Shown: positions 1 to 4,692 of the stretch, piece after piece | How positions within the stretch are numbered: position 1 is the stretch's first letter | Layout of the letters: each line of letters begins with the position of its first letter | Assembly (NCBI GenBank): GCA_028872975.1 | Contig: JAGWNV010000118.1 | Span: 1 to 7,678 of the forward strand | Origin: Acidobacteriota bacterium | GTDB lineage: Bacteria > Actinomycetota > Acidimicrobiia > Acidimicrobiales > UBA8190 | Direction: 5' to 3' | Length of the DNA: 7,678 bases | Notes under the pieces: generated by a model | The model's input: the letters and a program-made list of their open reading frames with translations, nothing else | What the model was told of the DNA's origin: nothing | Databases searched by the model: none | Translations under genes and position numbers: made by a program

Positions 1-181
1 TCGCCAGCCCGTCCACGTCGTCGACCCCGATGCCGGCGTCGGCCAGCGCGGCGAGAACAGCCTCCACGGCGAGCTGGTACTCGCTCTTGTCGGCGATGCC
101 TCCCCACTTGGCGTACCCGGTCTCGCCCACCCCGACCAGACAGGCCCGCCGGGGCCGGCGGGTGGTGCGGTGGAGGCTCAC
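1..181 (-). CDS. Thiolase-like protein (SCPx/acetyl-CoA acetyltransferase type), N-terminal fragment
   Basis: Only the first 60 residues lie in the window; the gene runs off the left edge. The reading starts at GTG (181-179) and gives VSLHRTTRRP, then a segment typical of lipid-transfer-type thiolases: LVGVGETGYAKWGG at about residues 15-28, followed by a helix-forming stretch and DAGIGVDDVDGLA at 48-60. This N-terminal pattern is that of non-decarboxylating thiolases of the SCP2 family, which act on acyl-CoA thioesters, often in sterol or branched-chain side-chain breakdown. The active-site Cys and His regions lie outside the window, so catalysis cannot be judged; some homologues are non-catalytic partners of DUF35 proteins. 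The start overlaps the stop of the upstream CoA-transferase as GTGA, so the two are probably translationally coupled. A GGGG run about 10 nt upstream is only a weak ribosome site. Confidence 0.8.
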   Translation of the reverse strand, partial: MSLHRTTRRPRRACLVGVGETGYAKWGGIADKSEYQLAVEAVLAALADAGIGVDDVDGLA

Positions 182-1365
182 GGGGAGACGCCCCATTCGG
201 CGGCCACCTCGGCGGTGTGCTCGCCGAGCAGCGGCGGGCGCCGGTCCATCCGCCACGGGGAGCCGTGGGCGAGGAAGGGGGCGCCGGGATAGGCGACCCG
301 CCGGCCGACCTCGGGATGGTCGAGCTCGACGAAGTGGCCCCGGGCCCGGAGGTGGGCGTCCTCGGCGACCTCGTCGGGGGACCGGATCACGCCCCAGGGG
401 AGCCCGGCGCTCTGCCCCAGCCGGTAGAGGGTCTCGCCGTCGTGTGCCTCGGCCAGCCGTTTCATCGCCCGCCAGACCTCCCGGTAGTTGGCGGCCCGGT
501 GGACCGGGTCGGCGAAGGCGGGGTCGGAGAGGGGCCCGGCGACTCCCTCGGCCTCGAGCATGGTGAGCATGTTGGCGAAGACGTGGGGCCCGAGGAAGTC
601 CGGGTTCAAGGCGGCGACCTGGCGGCCGTCGGCGGCGGTCAGCGTCGGGTGGGGCCCCCGGCGGTGGACGGCGCCCGAGCAGAGATAGGTCATGCAGTGC
701 CACTCGGTCATCGAGGCCGAGCACTCGTGGGCCGAGACGTCGATCGTCTGCCCCCGGCCGTCCTCGCCACGGTCCCGCCACCACAATGCGGCCATCACGG
801 CGATGGCCGCGTAGGTCGCCGCCGTCCGCCAGGCCTGCTCCCCGTGGGCAGCCAGGGGAGGGGTGTCGTAGGTCCCGTCGGGTCCGGGCCCGTACCCGCA
901 GGCGGCCATCGACCCGCCGAGGGCCATGAGGACGAGGTCGTCGGCCTCGTAGTCGGCCCAGGGGCCGGTCGACCCGAAGGGTGTGAGGGCGCAGACGACG
1001 AGGTGCGGCGCCAGGGCCTCGAGGTCCTCGGAGCCGAGGCCCCGGGCCGCCGCTTCGGCGGGCCGGAGGGTGTGGACGAGGACGTCGGCGCCGGTGGCGA
1101 GACGGCGCACGGCGGCGTCGCCGTCGGGCCCTCCCGGCACCACCACGGACCGCTTCCCCACGTTGTCGGCCCAGAAGGCCAGGCTCCGGTCGGGGCCCGG
1201 CTCGTCGTCGAGGAACGGCTCGAGGCGACGCGACGGCGAGCCCTCGGGTGGCTCGATCTTCACCACGTCGGCCCCGAGGCCGGCGAGGAGCCGTCCGCAG
1301 TACTCCGCCGACTCGTCGGTGAGCTCGAGGACCCGGACGCCGTCGAGCGGGGGCGAGGGGCTCAC
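178..1365 (-). CDS. Class III (CaiB/BaiF) CoA-transferase family protein, catalytic Asp not evident
   Basis: This 395-residue protein has the usual length of the CaiB/BaiF family, cytosolic enzymes that move CoA between carboxylic acids. Family signatures include GVRVLELT at 9-16, LLAGLGADVVKIEPPEGSPSRR at roughly 26-47, the NVGKRSVVV stretch at 68-76, LTPFGSTGP at 127-135, and GRGQTIDVS at 203-211. The catalytic Asp normally sits about 35 residues before the GQ motif. Here that stretch reads LAAHGEQAWRTAA (171-183), with Glu176 and Gln177 but no Asp. It may be a non-catalytic subunit, or an enzyme with altered chemistry. The GTG start (1365-1363) overlaps the previous gene's TGA as GTGA, with AAGGGG 7 nt upstream as a plausible ribosome site. 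The same frame stays open well upstream of this GTG, but that translation no longer resembles the family, so the GTG is the supported start. The stop overlaps the thiolase-like start. The substrate is unknown. Confidence 0.9.
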   Translation of the reverse strand: MSPSPPLDGVRVLELTDESAEYCGRLLAGLGADVVKIEPPEGSPSRRLEPFLDDEPGPDRSLAFWADNVGKRSVVVPGGPDGDAAVRRLATGADVLVHTLRPAEAAARGLGSEDLEALAPHLVVCALTPFGSTGPWADYEADDLVLMALGGSMAACGYGPGPDGTYDTPPLAAHGEQAWRTAATYAAIAVMAALWWRDRGEDGRGQTIDVSAHECSASMTEWHCMTYLCSGAVHRRGPHPTLTAADGRQVAALNPDFLGPHVFANMLTMLEAEGVAGPLSDPAFADPVHRAANYREVWRAMKRLAEAHDGETLYRLGQSAGLPWGVIRSPDEVAEDAHLRARGHFVELDHPEVGRRVAYPGAPFLAHGSPWRMDRRPPLLGEHTAEVAAEWGVSP

Positions 1366-2693
1366 GACAGGACCCCTTCGGCGCGGAGCTCCTCGATCTC
1401 CCCCTCGGTCATCCCGAGTAGGTCGCCGAGGACGGCGTCGGTGTCCCGGCCCAAGGTGGGCGGGCCCCGGTGGAGGAGGCCACCGGTGTGGGCGGGCGTC
1501 CTCCCCAGGCGCACCGGCAGGCCCTCGAGGGGGAGGGGGGCCACCTCTTCGTTGCCGAGCAGGGTGAAGTGTCCCCGGGCGGCCAGCTGGGGGTCGCGCT
1601 CGAGGCGGTCGGCGGCGTCCTGTACCGCTCCTGCCGGGACGCCGGCCGCCTGCAAGTCCCGCATGGCCTCGTAGCGGTCCCGGGCCGAGGTCCACTCCTC
1701 GACGTGCCCGTCGAGCTCGTCGGCGTGGGCGCGGCGGCCGTCGAAGGTGGCGAACCGGGGATCGGCCGCCCATGCGGGCTCGCCCATCGCCTTCAGGAGG
1801 CCCCGCCAGTGGTCGTCGGTCCGGCAGGAGATCACGATCCACCGGTCGTCGCCGGCGGCCCGGTAGGCCCCCCCGGGCGCCGTCGTGGGCCGGCGGTTCC
1901 CGGTGGGGAACCCGGGCCGCCGGGAGGGCCTGCCGTTCACGAGGGCGTCGAGGAAGAGGGCCCCGGACAAGGCGGTGGCCGGCTCGAGCTGGGAGACGTC
2001 GATGTGCTGGCCCTCGCCCGTCCTGGCCCGGTGGAAGAGCCCGGCGAGGACGGCGACGGCACCGAGGTATCCCCCCACGTGGTCGAGGTAGGAGAAGGAC
2101 CAGCCGGCGGGGGGCCTGCCTGGGAGCCCCACCATGAAGGTGAGGCCGGTCAGCGCCTGGGCGGTGGGTCCCATGGTCACGTGCGCCGTGTCGGGGCCTT
2201 CGTGGCCGAATCCGCACATCGAGACGTAGACGACGTCGGGCCGGACGGCCCGCTGCTGCTCGTACCCGAGCCCCCACCGGTCGAGGGTCCCCGCCGCGAA
2301 GCTCTCGGTGACCACGTCGGAGACGGCGACGAGGTCGCGCAGCAGGGCGAGGCCCCGGGGGTGGCGGGCGTCCACGGTGATCGACCGTTTTCCGCCCGTG
2401 TTGTACTTGTAGAAGATCCCGCCCCGGTTGGCGCTCTGTGCCGAGGTGGCGTTGGCCAGGGTGGCGGCCCCGAAGGCCTCCCCGTGCTCCCCCGGCTCGG
2501 GGACGTACGGCGGCATCACCCGGATGGGGTCGGGTCGCGTGGTGCTCTCGACGCGGATGACCTCGGCGCCGAGGCAGCCGCAGATCAGGGTGGCTTGGGC
2601 ACCGAAGCCGAGCCGGGTGAAGTCGAGGATCCGCACACCCTGGAGGGCCATCGGCTCGACGGCAGCCGCCGAAGGCTCTGCCTGTCGGTCCAC
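1362..2693 (-). CDS. Class III (CaiB/BaiF) CoA-transferase with conserved catalytic Asp
   Basis: From GTG at 2693 this is 443 residues. The family N-terminus LQGVRILDFTRLGFG begins at residue 17, followed by CLGAEVIRVES (40-50), the NTGGKRSITVD stretch (98-108), SMCGFGHEGPD (158-168), and TGEGQHIDVS (225-234). Asp204 in SYLDHVGGYLGA matches the catalytic Asp of formyl-CoA transferase, which forms an acyl anhydride and then an Asp-CoA thioester. The enzyme should therefore be active; its acid substrate is unknown. Start choice is open. ATG at 2651-2649 (giving MALQGVRIL) fits the family better, but neither start has a clear Shine-Dalgarno. A TATCGT -10 element at 2707-2702 sits 8 nt before the GTG, which suggests nearly leaderless initiation at 2693. 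It is the first gene of the operon with the second CoA-transferase and the thiolase-like gene, joined by GTGA overlaps. Confidence 0.9.
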   Translation of the reverse strand: MDRQAEPSAAAVEPMALQGVRILDFTRLGFGAQATLICGCLGAEVIRVESTTRPDPIRVMPPYVPEPGEHGEAFGAATLANATSAQSANRGGIFYKYNTGGKRSITVDARHPRGLALLRDLVAVSDVVTESFAAGTLDRWGLGYEQQRAVRPDVVYVSMCGFGHEGPDTAHVTMGPTAQALTGLTFMVGLPGRPPAGWSFSYLDHVGGYLGAVAVLAGLFHRARTGEGQHIDVSQLEPATALSGALFLDALVNGRPSRRPGFPTGNRRPTTAPGGAYRAAGDDRWIVISCRTDDHWRGLLKAMGEPAWAADPRFATFDGRRAHADELDGHVEEWTSARDRYEAMRDLQAAGVPAGAVQDAADRLERDPQLAARGHFTLLGNEEVAPLPLEGLPVRLGRTPAHTGGLLHRGPPTLGRDTDAVLGDLLGMTEGEIEELRAEGVLS

Positions 2694-2719
2694 GGGCCCC
2701 GACGATAACGTGGTTCTCC

Positions 2720-2731
2720 GACACCCGTGTC
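2720..2731. repeat. 12-bp inverted repeat, possible operator
   Basis: The sequence GACACCCGTGTC has perfect 5-bp arms (GACAC/GTGTC) around a CC centre, and one further matching pair lies beyond a flanking mismatch. It overlaps the candidate -35 zone of the minus-strand CoA-transferase operon and lies 78 bp upstream of the amidohydrolase start. A dimeric repressor such as a TetR- or GntR-type protein could bind here. No regulator gene adjoins it in this window, so its binding partner is unknown, and short palindromes also arise by chance. Confidence 0.35.
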
Positions 2732-2798
2732 AGGGTCGGGCGGCGGCTTCCAGGCGACGAGAACGCACCGGTGGGCCGCCCGCCGGGCAGCGAGCGGG

Positions 2799-2803
2799 GG
2801 AGG
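2799..2803 (+). promoter_or_regulatory. Ribosome binding site of the amidohydrolase gene
   Basis: GGAGG lies within a longer purine-rich run (GGGGGAGGAG) and ends 5 nt before the ATG at 2809. It is the clearest Shine-Dalgarno in the window and fixes this start. The frame is open for several hundred bases further upstream, but that part is antisense to the CoA-transferase gene. Confidence 0.8.
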
Positions 2804-2808
2804 AGCCA

Positions 2809-4107
2809 ATGCAGTCCCCGGGTATCGACGATCTGGTGCTGGTGAGCGTCGACGACCACGTCGTCGAGCCGCCCGACATGTTCGAGGGCCGGCTGCCGGC
2901 GCGATTCGCCGAGGAGGCGCCCCGAGTCGACTTCCGCGAGGACGGCACCGAGGTCTGGCGGTTCTCCGGCAAGGAGGCGACCAACATCGGCCTCAACGCC
3001 GTGGCCGGGAGGCCGGTGGAGGAATACGGGATCGAGCCGACGTCCTTCGCCGAGATCCGGTCCGGCTGCTACGACGTCCACGACAGGGTCCGCGACATGG
3101 ACGCCAACGGCGTGATCGGCTCCATGTGCTTCCCCTCGTTCCCGAACCTCTGCGGCCAGCTCTTCGCCAAGGCCTCGGATCCCGACCTCGGCCTCGCCGT
3201 GCTCCGGGCCTACAACGACTGGCACATCGACGATTGGTGCGGGACCTATCCGGGACGGTTCATCCCCCTCGCCCTCCCTCCCATCTGGGACCCCGAGGCC
3301 ATGGCGGCGGAGGTCCGGCGGGTGGGGGCCAAGGGATGCCACGCCGTCTCCTTCTCCGAGAACCCCTCGAAGCTGAAGCTGCCCAGCTTCCACTCCGACC
3401 ACTGGGACCCCTTCTGGTCGGCCTGCTCGGACGAGGGGACGATCGTCTGCCTCCACATCGGCTCCTCCTCCTCCCTCGTGGTCACGGCCCCCGACGCCCC
3501 CATCGACGTCCTCATGGGCCTCCAGCCTGTGAACATCATCCAGGCCGCCGCCGACCTGCTCTTCTCACCGGTGCTCCGCAAGTTCCCCGACCTCCGGGTG
3601 TCGCTGTCGGAGGGTGGGATCGGGTGGATCCCCTACTTCCTCGACCGGATGGACTGGACCTACGACCGCCATCACCGGTGGACGGGACAGGACTTCGGTG
3701 ACCTGCTCCCGAGCGACGTCTTCCGCGACCGGATCGTCACCTGCTTCATCGACGACCCCTCCGGGATGGAACTGCGACATCGCGTCGGCGTGGAGGGGAT
3801 CTGCTGGGAGGCCGACTACCCCCACTCGGACTCGACCTGGCCCGTCTCGCCGGAGACCCTGGCCCCCTCGCTCGCCGGGGTGCCCGCCGACGAGGTGGCG
3901 AAGATCACGCACCAGAACGCCATGCGGCACTTCCGGTTCGACCCCTTCGCCGTCCGGCCCCGCGAGAAGTGCACGGTCGGCGCCCTCCGGGCGGGCGCCC
4001 GCGACGTCGACACCACGCCCCGGGCCGCCGCCGGGCTCCGGTCGGAGCGTCCCAAGCACACCCGGGCCACCGACCTCCTCCAGCCGGGGATCGCCGGCCG
4101 CCGCTGA
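2809..4107 (+). CDS. Amidohydrolase family 2 (ACMSD-like) metal-dependent hydrolase or decarboxylase
   Basis: This 432-residue cytosolic protein has the TIM-barrel amidohydrolase-2 pattern (PF04909 type). Family members use a divalent metal, usually zinc, for hydrolysis or non-oxidative decarboxylation. Visible elements are the N-terminal Asp-x-His metal motif in SVDDHVVEPPDMF (Asp15, His17), the YDVHDRVRDMDANGV helix (88-102), His178 in KGCHAVSF, His216 in CLHIGSSSS (the usual middle metal ligand), SEGGIGWIPYFLDRMD (267-282), and Asp336 in WEADYPHSDSTWP, matching the conserved catalytic or metal Asp. NAMRHFRF (370-377) is the usual C-terminal family signature. Residues 385-432 form a basic, low-complexity tail past the barrel. 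The start is set by GGAGG 5 nt upstream. It is divergent from the CoA-transferase operon, which suggests a shared catabolic pathway, but the substrate cannot be read from sequence. Confidence 0.9.
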   Translation: MQSPGIDDLVLVSVDDHVVEPPDMFEGRLPARFAEEAPRVDFREDGTEVWRFSGKEATNIGLNAVAGRPVEEYGIEPTSFAEIRSGCYDVHDRVRDMDANGVIGSMCFPSFPNLCGQLFAKASDPDLGLAVLRAYNDWHIDDWCGTYPGRFIPLALPPIWDPEAMAAEVRRVGAKGCHAVSFSENPSKLKLPSFHSDHWDPFWSACSDEGTIVCLHIGSSSSLVVTAPDAPIDVLMGLQPVNIIQAAADLLFSPVLRKFPDLRVSLSEGGIGWIPYFLDRMDWTYDRHHRWTGQDFGDLLPSDVFRDRIVTCFIDDPSGMELRHRVGVEGICWEADYPHSDSTWPVSPETLAPSLAGVPADEVAKITHQNAMRHFRFDPFAVRPREKCTVGALRAGARDVDTTPRAAAGLRSERPKHTRATDLLQPGIAGRR

Positions 4108-4124
4108 CCGACGGCGATCGTCGG
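4108..4124 (+). terminator. Hairpin after the amidohydrolase stop codon
   Basis: CCGACG (4108-4113) pairs with CGTCGG (4119-4124) around a 5-nt loop, starting at the base after the TGA stop. There is no U-tract, which is common for high-GC actinobacterial terminators. It lies in the 43-bp gap between convergent genes, where termination is expected. The stem is short. Confidence 0.35.
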
Positions 4125-4146
4125 GCGAGTCGGGCGGTCGGCCGAG

Positions 4147-4163
4147 GTCCTCAGCCCGAGGAC
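4147..4163 (-). terminator. Hairpin at the marR-type gene stop codon
   Basis: GTCCTC (4147-4152) pairs perfectly with GAGGAC (4158-4163) around a 5-nt loop and spans the stop codon of the regulator gene. It could contribute to termination of the minus-strand transcript or insulate the convergent genes. It has no U-tract, and chance occurrence is possible at this GC content. Confidence 0.25.
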
Positions 4164-4627
4164 GTGGGCGGCGTCCTGGATCCTCCATGGTCGTCCCTCG
4201 TGACCTCCAACTCGAGGCCGGCCAGGAGGGGCTGGAGGTGGGAGGCGAGCCGGCCGAGCTCGGCGAGATGGAGCGCGGAGAGCCGCTGGAGGAGCCGGTC
4301 CCCCCGCCGGGTCAGCCGGACCCGCGTCACCCTGCCGTCCCGGTCGTCCGCGGCCCGCCGGACGAGGCCCGCCTCGGCGGCCCGGTCCACGAGCCCCACG
4401 GCGCTGTGGTGGCGGAGGAGGAGGTAGTCGGCCACCTCGCCGATCGTCGGCCCCCTGGCGTCGTCGTGTCCACGGACGGCGAGGAGCAGCTGGTGCTGGG
4501 AGGGGCTCAGCCCTGCCCCCCCGGCCTGCTGCTCGCTCCACTGCAGGAAGCCCCGGAGGCGGGTCCGCAGGGCGAGGAGGCGGCGGTAGTCCTCGTCGGC
4601 CAGGTCCCGGGGCGCGGTGGGCAGCAC
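4151..4627 (-). CDS. MarR-family winged-helix transcriptional regulator
   Basis: This 158-residue protein has the length and layout of MarR dimers. An N-terminal helical dimerisation segment (about 10-35) is followed by LSPSQHQLLLAV (40-51), the TIGEVADYLLLRHHSAVGLVDR helix-turn-helix (about 61-82), AEAGLVRR (84-91), the wing tip DDRDGRVTRVRLT (94-106), and a C-terminal helix LLQRLSALHLAELGRLASHL. Members usually repress adjacent genes and release DNA on binding small phenolic or anionic ligands, or on thiol oxidation. There is no cysteine in the protein, which argues against a thiol switch. It is divergent from the ClC gene, with a 17-bp palindrome between them, so it probably represses both itself and the ClC gene. 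The start is GTG (4627-4625) with no strong Shine-Dalgarno. The ligand is unknown. Confidence 0.9.
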   Translation of the reverse strand: MLPTAPRDLADEDYRRLLALRTRLRGFLQWSEQQAGGAGLSPSQHQLLLAVRGHDDARGPTIGEVADYLLLRHHSAVGLVDRAAEAGLVRRAADDRDGRVTRVRLTRRGDRLLQRLSALHLAELGRLASHLQPLLAGLELEVTRDDHGGSRTPPTSSG

Positions 4628-4671
4628 CGGTCTCGAGCCCGACGCGCCACGGCCGGGGGGACGGGAATTTC

Positions 4672-4688
4672 GTATCGCACTACGATAC
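4672..4688. promoter_or_regulatory. Palindromic operator, probably bound by the MarR-type regulator
   Basis: GTATCGCACTACGATAC has perfect 6-bp arms (GTATCG/CGATAC). In the 5-nt centre one more pair (A4679-T4681) matches and only one pair fails. Length and symmetry fit the 16-20 bp sites bound by MarR dimers, and it lies between the regulator and its divergent neighbour. It overlaps the -10 of the ClC gene (4681-4686) and a possible minus-strand -10 (TATCGT, 4687-4682) for the regulator, so one bound dimer could block both promoters. It stands out as the AT-richest spot in a very GC-rich region. Confidence 0.7.
4681..4686 (+). promoter_or_regulatory. -10 element for leaderless ClC transcript
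   Basis: TACGAT fits the actinobacterial TANNNT -10 motif and is followed by exactly 6 nt (ACTTCT) before the GTG at 4693. Transcription would then begin at or next to the start codon. There is no Shine-Dalgarno upstream of that GTG, which supports leaderless translation. No convincing -35 is visible. Confidence 0.55.
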
Positions 4689-4692
4689 TTCT

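Larger units (their letters stand above)
2694..2808. promoter_or_regulatory. Divergent intergenic control region
   Basis: This 115-bp gap separates the divergently transcribed CoA-transferase operon and the amidohydrolase gene, so it should carry promoters for both. On the minus strand TATCGT (2707-2702) fits the actinobacterial TANNNT -10 pattern 8 nt before the GTG start. A CTGACA at 2733-2728 resembles a -35 element, but the spacer is about 20 nt, longer than usual. I see no convincing -10 for the plus-strand gene. The rest is GC-rich, with a small GCCCG/CGGGC hairpin before the amidohydrolase ribosome site. Confidence 0.45.

Noticed and set aside
217..1674. A 485-codon plus-strand open frame over the CoA-transferase genes
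   Set aside because: It has no recognisable motif and Gly/Pro/Arg-biased composition, and it overlaps two well-supported minus-strand genes.
1470..2708. A 412-codon plus-strand open frame antisense to the first CoA-transferase
   Set aside because: It has Gly/Val/Pro-biased composition with no domain, and the opposite strand encodes a full CaiB/BaiF protein.
2428..2808. N-terminal extension of the amidohydrolase frame
   Set aside because: The frame is open upstream, but this part is antisense to the CoA-transferase and crosses the promoter region. GGAGG fixes the start at 2809.
178..3456. A 1092-codon open frame on the minus strand covering three loci
   Set aside because: Only its last 395 codons (from 1365) resemble a protein family. 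The upstream part is a GC-rich shadow of the other CoA-transferase in a different frame and is antisense to the amidohydrolase.
4672..4688. The marR-clc palindrome as a terminator hairpin
   Set aside because: It lies upstream of both genes rather than downstream, is AT-rich for this genome, and overlaps -10 elements, so an operator fits better.
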